NCBI RefSeq assembly: GCF_015461835.1
Contig: NZ_JACOPX010000010.1
Span: 62,001-126,000 of the forward strand
Direction: 5' to 3'
Source: Pseudomonas neuropathica
GTDB lineage: Bacteria > Pseudomonadota > Gammaproteobacteria > Pseudomonadales > Pseudomonadaceae
DNA: 64,000 nt
Below are positions 24,668 to 32,989 of this stretch, one piece after another. Position numbers and translations under genes: made by a program. The notes below the pieces were generated by a model. That model saw only the letters and a program-made list of their open reading frames with translations, did not search any database and had not been told where the DNA came from. How positions within the stretch are numbered: the stretch's first letter is position 1; each line of letters starts with the position of its first letter.

Positions 24668-25855
24668 TCAGGAAATCGCCCGGCGCTGGAGCAGCAAGGT
24701 CAGCCCCAACCCGATCACCGACAACAGCGCCGCGCTGAAGAAAATCCACGAATACCCCAGGTTCAACGCCACTGCGCCCATCAACGGCCCGGCAATCGCC
24801 AGTGCCAGATCGAAGAACACTGCATAAGCCCCCAACCCGGAACCACGACTGGAGCTGGGCACCTGTTTGATCGCCTCGACACCCAGCGCCGGGTACACCA
24901 GCGACAAACCAAATCCTGCCAGTCCGGAACCGATCAAGGCGAATGCGGTCGACGGTGCCAGCCACAACAGCACCAGTCCCACGGTTTCGATGCTCATGCA
25001 GGCAATGGCTGAGCTGAAACCGCCGAAACGACTGATCGCTGAAATAAACATCAGCCGTGACAGGATGAAGCACACGCCAAACACCGTCAGACAGTACGCC
25101 GCGCCAGACCAGCCACGGTTGAGGTAATAGAGGGTGATGAAAGTGGTCAACGTGCCATAACCGATCGAGGCCAGGGTCAGACTGGCGCCATACGGGGCGA
25201 TCCGCCCGAACACCGCCCAAAACGGCAGGCGTTCGCCACGGATCACCGGCACCGACGGTTTGTTGCGGATCAGCAGCAGTGCACCGGCCGCCAGCACGGC
25301 CAGCGCGATGCCGAGGCTGGTGAAACCGTAATCAGCAACCATCACCACGCCTAAGGGCGCACCAATGGCAATCGCCCCATAGGAAGCGATGCCGTTCCAG
25401 CCGATGGATTTTGCCGTGTGTTCGACGCCGACCTGGCCCATGCACCAACTGATCGTACCGACACCGATCAAGCCCTGTGCGATGCCAAGCAGCAAGCGGC
25501 CGATGATCAGAATGATCAGGCTTGTCAGCGGCCAAGTCTGCAGCAGGGTGGAGAGCAGCGTCAGCAAGCCACTGAGGACAATCCCCCACAAGCCATAAAT
25601 GATCGCCCGTTTCGTGCCGACCGTGTCCGACATGCGCCCGGCCATTGGCCGGCTGAGCAGGGTGGCCAGGTATTGCGAGCCAATCACCAGCCCGGCGATG
25701 ACCGCGCTGAAACCCAGTTGCTCATGCACATAACCAGGCAACACCGCGATCGGCAGGCCGATGCAGAGGAACGCAATAAAGGTGTAGAACACGATGGAAA
25801 CGATCTGCAGGGTGATCGCCATGGAGCTTTGCGGTGGCAGTTGCTGCGCAGACAT
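24668..25855 (-). CDS. MFS transporter, YfcJ/YhhS-like
   Basis: A 395-residue inner-membrane permease with 12 predicted hydrophobic segments. The MFS loop 2-3 signature is RPMAGRMSDTVGTKRA (about residue 69), and LLLGIAQGLIGVGTISWCMG fits the YfcJ/YhhS efflux-like group. Homologues have been linked to export of small molecules including arabinose and herbicides, but the substrate here is unknown. The start at 25855 has a weak ribosome-binding site. No regulator is adjacent. Confidence 0.85.
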   Translation of the reverse strand: MSAQQLPPQSSMAITLQIVSIVFYTFIAFLCIGLPIAVLPGYVHEQLGFSAVIAGLVIGSQYLATLLSRPMAGRMSDTVGTKRAIIYGLWGIVLSGLLTLLSTLLQTWPLTSLIILIIGRLLLGIAQGLIGVGTISWCMGQVGVEHTAKSIGWNGIASYGAIAIGAPLGVVMVADYGFTSLGIALAVLAAGALLLIRNKPSVPVIRGERLPFWAVFGRIAPYGASLTLASIGYGTLTTFITLYYLNRGWSGAAYCLTVFGVCFILSRLMFISAISRFGGFSSAIACMSIETVGLVLLWLAPSTAFALIGSGLAGFGLSLVYPALGVEAIKQVPSSSRGSGLGAYAVFFDLALAIAGPLMGAVALNLGYSWIFFSAALLSVIGLGLTLLLQRRAIS

Positions 25856-25946
25856 GAGGACTCGTTCGCGGGCGGCGGTGGGAGAGTTCGCATCATGGCT
25901 TGGGTGTCAGATAAAAGAAAGCAGGCTAACTATTTTTCACCCCGCC

Positions 25947-26054
25947 GATCGTTCCCACGCTCGGCGTGGTAACGCCGCCACGGACGCCCCGCGTCCCGCT
26001 CGTGTGACGCGGCGCGTCACGGGATGCATTCCCACGCAGAGCGTGGGAACGATC
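25947..26054. repeat. Inverted repeat, GATCGTTCCCACGCTC family
   Basis: GATCGTTCCCACGCTCGGCG at the left and CGCAGAGCGTGGGAACGATC at the right form the outer arms of a long imperfect palindrome with internal CGGCG/CGCCG and GACGCGGCGCGTC stems. A different REP-like family from the others in the window, found once here. Confidence 0.75.
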
Positions 26055-26068
26055 AGCGTCCTGAATGC

Positions 26069-26099
26069 AAAAAGCCCCGTCACATGGACAGGGCTTTTC
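26069..26099 (-). terminator. Rho-independent terminator of the ABC-F gene
   Basis: On the minus strand AAAAGCCCTGTCC-ATGT-GACGGGGCTTTTT forms a stem of about 12 bp with one mismatch, ending in five T, 17 bases after the stop at 26116. Confidence 0.85.
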
Positions 26100-26115
26100 A
26101 GTTTTCAGCAGTTGT

Positions 26116-27702
26116 TTAGAACACCACACCCTGACTACGCAGGTAGTCATCGTAGGTGCCGCTGAAGTCGGTCACGCCATTCGGGCTCAGCTCAATGATG
26201 CGCGTGGCCAGGGACGATACGAACTCACGGTCGTGGCTGACGAAGATCAGCGTGCCCGGGTAGTTTTCCAGCGCCAGGTTCAGCGCCTCGATCGATTCCA
26301 TGTCCAAGTGGTTGGTTGGTTCGTCCATGATCAGCACGTTCGGCTTTTGCAGAATCAGCTTGCCGAACAGCATGCGACCTTGCTCACCACCGGAAATCAC
26401 TTTGACCGACTTGAGGATCTCGTCGTTGGAGAACAGCATGCGGCCCAAAGTACCGCGAATCATCTGCTCGCCCTGAGTCCACTGACCCATCCAGTCGAAC
26501 AGGGTGACGTCGTCTTCGAAGTCGTGCGCGTGATCCTGGGCGTAGTAGCCCAGTTCGGCGGCGTCGGTCCACTTGATGCTGCCGGCGTCTGGGGTCAGTT
26601 CGTTGACCAGGGTGCGCAGCAGGGTGGTTTTGCCGATACCGTTCGGGCCGATGATCGCCACGCGCTCGCCGGCTTCAACCTGGAAGCTGAAGTCTTTGAA
26701 CAGGGGTTTGCCGTCGAAGCCTTTGGCCATTTTTTCGACGATGACCGCCTGGCGGTGCAGCTTTTTGTTCTGATCGAAGCGAATGAACGGGCTCACGCGG
26801 CTCGAAGGCTTGACCTCGGCCAGCTGGATCTTGTCGATCGCCTTGGCGCGGGAAGTAGCCTGCTTGGCTTTCGAGGCGTTGGCGGAGAAGCGGCTGACGA
26901 ACGATTGCAGCTCGGAAATCTGCGCTTTCTTCTTGGCGTTGTCCGACAGCAGTTGCTCGCGGGACTGGGTCGCCACGGTCATGTACTCGTCGTAGTTGCC
27001 CGGGAACAGACGCAGCTCGCCGTAATCCAGGTCAGCCATGTGCGTACACACGCTGTTCAGGAAGTGACGGTCGTGGGAGATGATGATCATCAGGCTGTTG
27101 CGCTGGGTCAGCACGTTTTCCAGCCAGCGAATGGTGTTGATGTCCAGGTGGTTGGTCGGTTCGTCGAGCAACAGCACTTCCGGATCAGAGAACAGCGCCT
27201 GCGCCAGCAATACGCGCAGTTTCCAGCCTGGCGAGACTTCGCTCATCGGGCCGAAGTGTTGCTCGATGCCGATGCCCAGGCCCAGCAACAGTTCACCGGC
27301 GCGGGATTCGGCGGTGTAGCCGTCCATTTCGGCGAATTCGGTTTCCAGCTCGGCCACGGCCATGCCGTCTTCTTCGCTCATTTCCGGCAGCGAGTAGATG
27401 CGGTCGCGCTCGGCCTTGACCTTCCACAGCTCTTCGTGGCCCATGATCACGGTGTCGATCACGGTGAATTCTTCGTAGGCGAACTGGTCCTGGCGCAATT
27501 TACCCAGACGTACGTTCGGCTCGAGCATGACCTGACCGCCGGACGGGTCGAGGTCGCCGCCGAGGATTTTCATGAAGGTCGACTTGCCGCAACCGTTGGC
27601 GCCGATCAGACCGTAGCGGTTGCCCGCGCCGAATTTGACCGAAACGTTTTCGAAGAGCGGCTTGGCGCCGAACTGCATCGTGATGTTAGCTGTAGAGATC
27701 AA
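26116..27702 (-). CDS. ybiT: ABC-F family ATPase, YbiT type
   Basis: A soluble tandem ATPase of 528 residues without membrane segments, of the ribosome-associated ABC-F group. First domain: Walker A GANGCGKST, signature region SPGWKLRVLLAQAL and Walker B LLLDEPTNHLD. Second domain: GPNGIGKTT, signature region SGGEQGRMLF and LIMDEPTNHLD. A charged linker (about 240-310) lies between. YbiT signature includes the N-terminus (M)ISTANITMQFGAKPLFENVS. The start is most likely TTG at 27702 with AGGAAAAACTC upstream, since homologues begin at this point; the frame is open 33 codons further. ABC-F proteins clear stalled ribosomes; the exact role of YbiT is unsettled. Confidence 0.9.
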   Translation of the reverse strand: MISTANITMQFGAKPLFENVSVKFGAGNRYGLIGANGCGKSTFMKILGGDLDPSGGQVMLEPNVRLGKLRQDQFAYEEFTVIDTVIMGHEELWKVKAERDRIYSLPEMSEEDGMAVAELETEFAEMDGYTAESRAGELLLGLGIGIEQHFGPMSEVSPGWKLRVLLAQALFSDPEVLLLDEPTNHLDINTIRWLENVLTQRNSLMIIISHDRHFLNSVCTHMADLDYGELRLFPGNYDEYMTVATQSREQLLSDNAKKKAQISELQSFVSRFSANASKAKQATSRAKAIDKIQLAEVKPSSRVSPFIRFDQNKKLHRQAVIVEKMAKGFDGKPLFKDFSFQVEAGERVAIIGPNGIGKTTLLRTLVNELTPDAGSIKWTDAAELGYYAQDHAHDFEDDVTLFDWMGQWTQGEQMIRGTLGRMLFSNDEILKSVKVISGGEQGRMLFGKLILQKPNVLIMDEPTNHLDMESIEALNLALENYPGTLIFVSHDREFVSSLATRIIELSPNGVTDFSGTYDDYLRSQGVVF

Positions 27703-28080
27703 GAGTTTTTCCTGCGAAGCATTCTGAGTAGCGAGGGTGCGGCTGGAGCGCTTGGCCCGAGTCAAAGTGCGCTGAAGCGGGGAAGTCCCGTCATCAACCA
27801 AGGGGGGCGCGTAAAGTTTGGCGGCGATTGTACTGGTCTGGCTCTTTAAACGATAGGGCGATCACGCCACGATCGCCGATTGGCACCTGCGCACGACAGT
27901 TTTTCACAGATGAACGCTCACCCTTGGCTACAAACTGTGGCTAAAATGCCACCTTTCACCGAGCGTCCGGTTACGGCGCGGGCCAAGGACGTGCCATGTG
28001 TATTCAGACCACTGCATAAGACGCTGGGCCTCAGGCCGCCAGGCGCGCAGTTTGTTCACTTCTGACGTGTGACGATTTCC
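27703..28080. other. Divergent intergenic region between ybiT and lpxO
   Basis: About 378 bases. One 61-codon open frame (27880-28065) lies here without a good ribosome-binding site or recognisable protein, and I do not count it as a gene. The region should contain both promoters, but I could not place them firmly. Confidence 0.4.
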
Positions 28081-28980
28081 GTGAAACTCATCATTGCTGC
28101 TATTTATGTCATTTCCATTGCATACGTTCATCTGCGTGGGCGTGTGCGACACAAACTCGGTCGACAACTGAGCGATCATTCGACGTTTCTTGCGCCGATC
28201 AACTGCTTCCTTTATCTGTTTTCGAAAAAACCGAACAAGCCGTACCTGGACCCGAGCGAGTTTCCTGACTTGAGCCCGTTGCAGGCGCACTGGGAAGAAA
28301 TCCGTGAAGAAGGGCAAAACCTGCTGCGAGCCGGGGAGATCAAGCGCTCCAACCAGTATGACGATGTCGGTTTCAACTCGTTCTTCAAAAGCGGCTGGAA
28401 GCGGTTTTATCTGAAGTGGTACGGCGAGAGCCATCCGTCGGCCATGAAGCTGTGCCCGCGCACCACCGAACTGGTGCAGAGCATTGGTTCGATCAAGGCC
28501 GCGATGTTTGCCGAGTTGCCCCCGGGTTCGAAACTGGTGCGTCACCGCGACCCGTATGCCGGTTCCTATCGCTATCACCTGGGCCTGGACACGCCGAACG
28601 ATGCCGGCTGCTACATCAACGTCGACGGTGAGAACTACCATTGGCGCGATGGTGAAGCGGTGATGTTCGACGAGACGTTTATTCATTACGCCGAAAACAC
28701 CACCGACAAGAACCGTATCATCCTGTTCTGCGATATTGAACGGCCGATGAAGTACCGCTGGGCCGCCGCGTTCAACGCCTGGTTCAGCCGCACGGTGATG
28801 TCGGCGGCGGGCGCACCGAACGATGCTGGCGACCGTACTGGCGGGATCAACCGCTTGTTTACCCGGATCTACAAGATTCGTCTGCGTGGCAAAGAACTGA
28901 AAAAGCGCAATCGCAAGCGCTACTACATGGAAAAGTGGGCAATCTTCGGTGGTTTGCTGGCGGTGTTCATTCTGATCTGA
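28081..28980 (+). CDS. lpxO: Lipid A 2-hydroxylase LpxO (Fe(II)/2-oxoglutarate dioxygenase)
   Basis: Hydroxylates the secondary acyl chain of lipid A at carbon 2, at the inner membrane. Length is 299 residues from a GTG at 28081 (MKLIIAAIYVISIAYVH, N-terminal membrane anchor); another GTG four codons earlier is possible and neither has a strong ribosome-binding site. The iron ligands are HRD in KLVRHRDPYAGSYRYHLGL and the distal His in ETFIHYAENTTDKNRIILFCD, whose Arg would bind 2-oxoglutarate. A C-terminal hydrophobic segment (WAIFGGLLAVFILI) ends the protein. Aspartyl/asparaginyl hydroxylase family; LpxO is the best match by length and anchor positions. Confidence 0.9.
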   Translation: MKLIIAAIYVISIAYVHLRGRVRHKLGRQLSDHSTFLAPINCFLYLFSKKPNKPYLDPSEFPDLSPLQAHWEEIREEGQNLLRAGEIKRSNQYDDVGFNSFFKSGWKRFYLKWYGESHPSAMKLCPRTTELVQSIGSIKAAMFAELPPGSKLVRHRDPYAGSYRYHLGLDTPNDAGCYINVDGENYHWRDGEAVMFDETFIHYAENTTDKNRIILFCDIERPMKYRWAAAFNAWFSRTVMSAAGAPNDAGDRTGGINRLFTRIYKIRLRGKELKKRNRKRYYMEKWAIFGGLLAVFILI

Positions 28981-29000
28981 ATTCAAGGTAGACGCTGCCG

Positions 29001-29074
29001 ACGTCATCGCGAGCAGGCTTACTCCTACATTTGAAATGCGTTCCCCTGTAGGAGTGAGCCCGCTCGCGATGACG
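29001..29074. repeat. REP pair, GTAGGAGTGAGCCTGCTCG family
   Basis: ACGTCATCGCGAGCAGGCTT is inverted against GAGTGAGCCCGCTCGCGATG with a 20-base spacer, in the convergent gap between lpxO and ku. Confidence 0.82.
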
Positions 29075-29097
29075 GTCTCAAGGGCCACCAATCAGTA

Positions 29098-29964
29098 TCA
29101 GGAAGCCTTCTTGGTCTTCTTCGCCTGCGCAGGTTTCGCCGTTTTCTCTGCTTTCGCCTTCGGTTTAGCCACCGCTTTCCCGCCCAGACTGCGTTTAAGC
29201 AGCTCGGTCAAGTCGATCACATCAGCGGTTTTACGCTCTTCCTCACCACCCACCGACTCAACATCCTCGATCTTGCCTTCATGGGCCTTTTTCTCGACCA
29301 GGGCCATGATCTTGTCTTCAAATTCATCCTTGTAATCTTCGGGCTTCCAGTCTGCGCTCATGTCCTGCACCAGCCGTTTGGCCATGTCCAGCTCACCCTT
29401 GGCCAACTGCGGCTTGGTCACTTCGCTGCCCAGTTCCAGCTCATCGAGACCACGTACCTCCTGCGGCCAGCGCAGTTTCACCAGTACCAGCGCAGACTCC
29501 AGTGGCATCAACGCCGCAAGGTATTGGCGCGTATGCAGTACCACCCGGGCGAGGGCGACCTTGTTGGTCTTGCTCAGGGTTTCACGCAGTAACGTGTAGA
29601 CCTTGCCGCCACGCTTGTCCGGCGCCAGGTAGTAGGGCGTGTCGATGTTTTGCAGGGGTATCTGTTCGGCGTCGACAAAGGAAAAGATATCGATAGTCTG
29701 CGTGGACACGGGGTGCGCCGAGCGGATCTCTTCTTCGCTGAGCACCACATATCGACCTTTTTCGTAGGCCACACCTTTGACAATGTGTTCCTTGGTAACT
29801 TCTTTGCCGGTGACCTTGTTTACCCGTTTATAACCAACGGGATCCATGCTGCGGCTGTCGAGCCAATCGAAATCCACGCCCTGCGACGAAGTCGCCGAGA
29901 CCAATGCGACAGGGATGTGCACAAGTCCGAAACTGATTGCGCCTTTCCAGATTGCCCGAGCCAT
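29098..29964 (-). CDS. ku: Non-homologous end-joining protein Ku
   Basis: A homodimeric DNA-end-binding protein of bacterial NHEJ, 288 residues. The Ku core is plain: MARAIWKGAISFGLVHIPVAL at the start, then DSRSMDPVGYKRVNKVTGKEV, YEKGRYVVLSEEEI and DTPYYLAPDKRGGKVYTLLRETL. The C-terminus is Lys/Ala-rich (KAVAKPKAKAEKTAKPAQAK), as in other Pseudomonas Ku proteins, and probably aids DNA threading. The ATG at 29964 has GGAG at good distance. The partner ligase LigD is not in this window. Confidence 0.94.
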   Translation of the reverse strand: MARAIWKGAISFGLVHIPVALVSATSSQGVDFDWLDSRSMDPVGYKRVNKVTGKEVTKEHIVKGVAYEKGRYVVLSEEEIRSAHPVSTQTIDIFSFVDAEQIPLQNIDTPYYLAPDKRGGKVYTLLRETLSKTNKVALARVVLHTRQYLAALMPLESALVLVKLRWPQEVRGLDELELGSEVTKPQLAKGELDMAKRLVQDMSADWKPEDYKDEFEDKIMALVEKKAHEGKIEDVESVGGEEERKTADVIDLTELLKRSLGGKAVAKPKAKAEKTAKPAQAKKTKKAS

Positions 29965-30153
29965 GGTGAGTTCTCCGAGTGATGATCGGATGACCTGCGG
30001 CCACGACTGAAAGTTTCCCCGGGATGCGCGGGTTGCCAGCCACTTGGTCAAGCCGTGTTACATGTTGTTTAAGGCTTGTGGGTTAACAAATCCGAACCCT
30101 CGGCGTAGCGTGGACTCGAAGGCTCTATCCCTGGCCCATCGAGAGGCAGCGTC

Positions 30154-30474
30154 ATGAACCGCATTCTGCTTGGCATCGTCGTCCTGACCCTCAGTGGCGG
30201 TCTGGTTCATGCCGACGTCTTGCTGGCGCAAAGCCCTACCGGCAACAGCAACAACCCCTACAACAGCCCGATCCGCCGGGCCAACCCCAACAGCATGCAG
30301 GGCACTCAGCCCAGCGCGCCGCCAATTCGAGGGCCGAACACGGTACCGACACCGCGTCAGCCTACGGTCGAGAACCGTGGCATCGGCAATGGCCAGCCGA
30401 TCCGCTCGGTGCCAAGCACGCCACCGACGTTCATTCCCAATCCACCTTCGCGCAGCGGAGGCAGCAACCGTTGA
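30154..30474 (+). CDS. Small secreted Pro/Asn-rich protein
   Basis: A 106-residue protein. The signal peptide is MNRILLGIVVLTLSGGLVHA. The mature part is low-complexity, rich in Pro, Asn, Ser and Arg, with recurring PNS/PPIRGPN/PNPPSR stretches and no cysteine, so it is probably disordered in the periplasm. The ATG follows GAGAGGCAGCG. It lies 52 bases before the PQQ dehydrogenase gene, likely in the same transcript. Function unknown. Confidence 0.65.
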   Translation: MNRILLGIVVLTLSGGLVHADVLLAQSPTGNSNNPYNSPIRRANPNSMQGTQPSAPPIRGPNTVPTPRQPTVENRGIGNGQPIRSVPSTPPTFIPNPPSRSGGSNR

Positions 30475-30526
30475 GCGGCAGGACCGAAGTTCTGTCGGCC
30501 CTTGAAACGAACAAAAGGAATCGTGC

Positions 30527-31681
30527 ATGTTGCGTAAAACCCTTCTAGCCACACTGTGGGCCGGTGCGCTGATCAGTGCTCCGGCTTTTGCCGCCGCCCC
30601 CAAAGAGCTGCAAAGCGAACAGGGCACCCTCGAAGTCACGACCATCACCGCAGGCCTTGAGCATCCCTGGGCGCTGGCGTTTCTGCCGGATCGCCAAGGC
30701 ATGCTGGTCACTGAGCGTCCCGGCAATCTGCGCGTGGTGGCCGCCGACGGCAAACTGTCCGCGCCGATCTCCGGCGTGCCGCAGGTCTGGGCCAAGGGGC
30801 AGGGCGGGTTGCTGGATGTCGCGCTGTCGCCGGACTTCAAACAGGATCGTCTGGTCTATCTGTCCTATGCCGAAGGCGGCGGAGCCGGCGACAAGGCTGG
30901 CACCGCCGTAGGGCGCGGGCGGCTTGCGGATGACCTGAAGACGTTGAAGGACTTCAAAGTGATCTTCCGCCAGGAACCGAAGCTTTCGGTCGGCAATCAC
31001 TTTGGCTCGCGGCTGGTGTTTGATCGCGACGGTTATCTGTTCATTACCCTGGGTGAGAACAACGACCGGCCGACTGCGCAGGATCTCGACAAGCTGCAAG
31101 GCAAGGTCGTGCGCATCTACCCCGACGGCAAGGTGCCGGATGACAACCCCTTTGTCGGCCAGTCCGGTGTTCGCCCGGAAATCTGGGCCTACGGCGTGCG
31201 CAATCCGCAGGGCGCGGGGCTCAATCCATGGACTGGCACGGTGTGGGAGAACGAGCACGGCCCGCGCGGTGGCGACGAAGTGAACATCATCGAACGCGGC
31301 AAGAATTATGGCTGGCCACTGGCGACCCACGGCATCAATTACTCGATGCAGCCGATTCCGGAAGCTCAGGGTAAAACGGCCGAAGGCACCGTCGCGCCGC
31401 ATCATGTGTGGGAGAAGTCGCCGGGCGTTACCGGCATGACGTTTTACGATGCCGATCGCTTTAAACCGTGGCAACACAATGCGTTTATCGGTGCACTGGT
31501 GACTCAGGAACTGATCCGCTTGCAGTTCGATGGCGACAAGGTCGTGCATGAGGAGCGTTTGCTCGGCGAACTCAAGCAGCGGATTCGTGATGTGCGGCAA
31601 GGGCCGGATGGTTATCTGTATGTTTTGACGGATGAAGAGAACGGCTCGCTATACAGGATCGGCCTGAAGCCCGAACTTTAA
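30527..31681 (+). CDS. PQQ-dependent aldose sugar dehydrogenase (soluble Gdh/YliI family)
   Basis: A periplasmic quinoprotein, 384 residues, with signal peptide MLRKTLLATLWAGALISAPAFAA. It has the six-bladed beta-propeller of the YliI/soluble glucose dehydrogenase family: GLEHPWALAFLPD, MLVTERPGNLRVV, GGLLDVALSPDF, SVGNHFGSRLVFDRDGYLFITLGEN, YGVRNPQGAGLNPWTG, WENEHGPRGGDEVNII and NYGWPLATHGINY. The His near HFGSR and the Arg/His around GPRGGDE are the usual PQQ/calcium contacts. Oxidises aldoses to lactones and passes electrons to the respiratory chain. No PQQ biosynthesis genes are present in the window. Confidence 0.9.
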   Translation: MLRKTLLATLWAGALISAPAFAAAPKELQSEQGTLEVTTITAGLEHPWALAFLPDRQGMLVTERPGNLRVVAADGKLSAPISGVPQVWAKGQGGLLDVALSPDFKQDRLVYLSYAEGGGAGDKAGTAVGRGRLADDLKTLKDFKVIFRQEPKLSVGNHFGSRLVFDRDGYLFITLGENNDRPTAQDLDKLQGKVVRIYPDGKVPDDNPFVGQSGVRPEIWAYGVRNPQGAGLNPWTGTVWENEHGPRGGDEVNIIERGKNYGWPLATHGINYSMQPIPEAQGKTAEGTVAPHHVWEKSPGVTGMTFYDADRFKPWQHNAFIGALVTQELIRLQFDGDKVVHEERLLGELKQRIRDVRQGPDGYLYVLTDEENGSLYRIGLKPEL

Positions 31682-31693
31682 AGAAGATTCCCC

Positions 31694-31788
31694 CTGTAGG
31701 AGCTGTCGAGTGCAACGAGGCTGCGATCTTTTGATCCTGTTTCTGAGAATCAAGATCAAAAGATCGCAGCCTTCGGCAGCTCCTACAT
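31694..31788. repeat. REP pair, GTAGGAGCTG...GCTGCGATCTTTTG family
   Basis: The left arm carries the variant TGTAGGAGCTGTCGAGTGCA; the right arm is the canonical GCAGCCTTCGGCAGCTCCTA. Convergent gap between the PQQ dehydrogenase and the GNAT-C39 gene. Confidence 0.83.
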
Positions 31789-31796
31789 GTGGAGGC

Positions 31797-32897
31797 TTAC
31801 GTTTCGCGGGAATACAGCACCACCGCCGCGCGCAGCTTCCCCCGGCCAAACCGGCACATCTTCTCGAACTCGCCATGACTCACCGGCACATGCTGGCAGT
31901 CCATGGGTTGGCGATGCTGGCTGTGATCGACATCCGGGTCATGCAGGTAAACGAAATCCTCGTCGCAATCGGTGACGATCACCCAATGCGGCGACTTCGA
32001 GCGGGTCAGTCGATAGCTGCTGATCAACACCATCGGCTGCCCGCCGGCATCCAGCAAGCGCGGCAGATCCAGCGACGCACCGATCACACACTCGACATCG
32101 GTCTCATGCAATTGCGCCGTAAACTCATCGTGGACCAAGCGCATGACGTCTTTTTTATGCGCATCCCGCACTCCATCGAGGAATAACGGCCCGCTCATGC
32201 TCAGCGCCATACGCACGCGAAACCCCCGACGCCACGCCGCCAACGCCAATCCTTGCGGGCTGCAACCGCCATGCCCGGAGGTCATGAACACCGTCGTCGC
32301 TTCCCGCCAGACTTGCAACTCTTCCCGACGCTCCAGCAAACGCTCCGACTGCAATGCGCCCATGGCCATCAACAGGCACGCCGGGCCACAGGTGAAATCG
32401 GTGGTTTGCGGGTAGTAAGGTACCTTGATGCTGCGCGAGTCGCGGTGCTGGAGAATGCGTTTCTCCAGGCGCAGCGCGTCGGCGTGGTCTTCGTAGTAAT
32501 CGTGAATCAGTGCAAAGCGCCGGTAGCCATTGCGTTCATACAGGGCAATGGCCGCAGGGTTATCGATGCGCACCTCCAGCCGCAGATAGGCACAATCGTG
32601 CTCCAGCGCCATCGCTTCGATGCGTTGCAGCAGTTGCTTGCTCAGACCGGTTCCTCGCGCTTCAACGGCCAGTGCAATGGAATACAGCCGCGCGAGCGAA
32701 GTGCCGCGATGAAACAACACCAACGCATAACCCAACAATTGACCGTCGCACTCCGCCACCAGCAACTGCCCGTGAGCACGGGTGATCATCCATTGAAAGC
32801 TGCGACTGGTAAGCCGGTCCGTGGTGAAACATTGCATTTCCAGTGCCAGCAATGCCGGCAAGTCTTCAACTACCGCCAAACGAAAAACAGCCTTCAT
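31797..32897 (-). CDS. GNAT acetyltransferase fused to a C39-like cysteine peptidase domain
   Basis: A two-domain cytoplasmic protein of 366 residues. Residues 1-155 are a RimI-type GNAT domain: acetyl-CoA motif A is SIALAVEARGTGLSKQLL, and NPAAIALYERNGY is the typical C-terminal strand. Residues 160-366 are a C39-like papain fold with Cys in QTTDFTCGPACLLMAMGAL, His in SPHWVIVTD and Asp in YLHDPDVD. It has no signal peptide and no ABC transporter. The ATG at 32897 begins MKAVFRLAVVEDLPALL. It is divergent from, and 92 bases away from, the RLAN/ATP-grasp gene; such genes have been noted together as a predicted peptide-modification unit. No biochemical role is established to my knowledge. Confidence 0.85.
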   Translation of the reverse strand: MKAVFRLAVVEDLPALLALEMQCFTTDRLTSRSFQWMITRAHGQLLVAECDGQLLGYALVLFHRGTSLARLYSIALAVEARGTGLSKQLLQRIEAMALEHDCAYLRLEVRIDNPAAIALYERNGYRRFALIHDYYEDHADALRLEKRILQHRDSRSIKVPYYPQTTDFTCGPACLLMAMGALQSERLLERREELQVWREATTVFMTSGHGGCSPQGLALAAWRRGFRVRMALSMSGPLFLDGVRDAHKKDVMRLVHDEFTAQLHETDVECVIGASLDLPRLLDAGGQPMVLISSYRLTRSKSPHWVIVTDCDEDFVYLHDPDVDHSQHRQPMDCQHVPVSHGEFEKMCRFGRGKLRAAVVLYSRET

Positions 32898-32989
32898 ATG
32901 ACCACCGTAAAAGTTGCGTAACGAAACGAGACTTTCAAAAAACTTCGTGCTTAATAGAAAAGGTCTTGTTCTCCAACGGATCAATCTCT

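Noticed and set aside
26065..27849. 594-codon + strand open frame antisense to ybiT
   Set aside because: The opposite strand encodes a full ABC-F ATPase with all Walker motifs; the antisense frame is His/Val/Gln-rich low-complexity, a codon-bias shadow.
27880..28065. 61-codon frame upstream of lpxO
   Set aside because: No ribosome-binding site, no conserved-looking protein, and it lies in a divergent promoter region.
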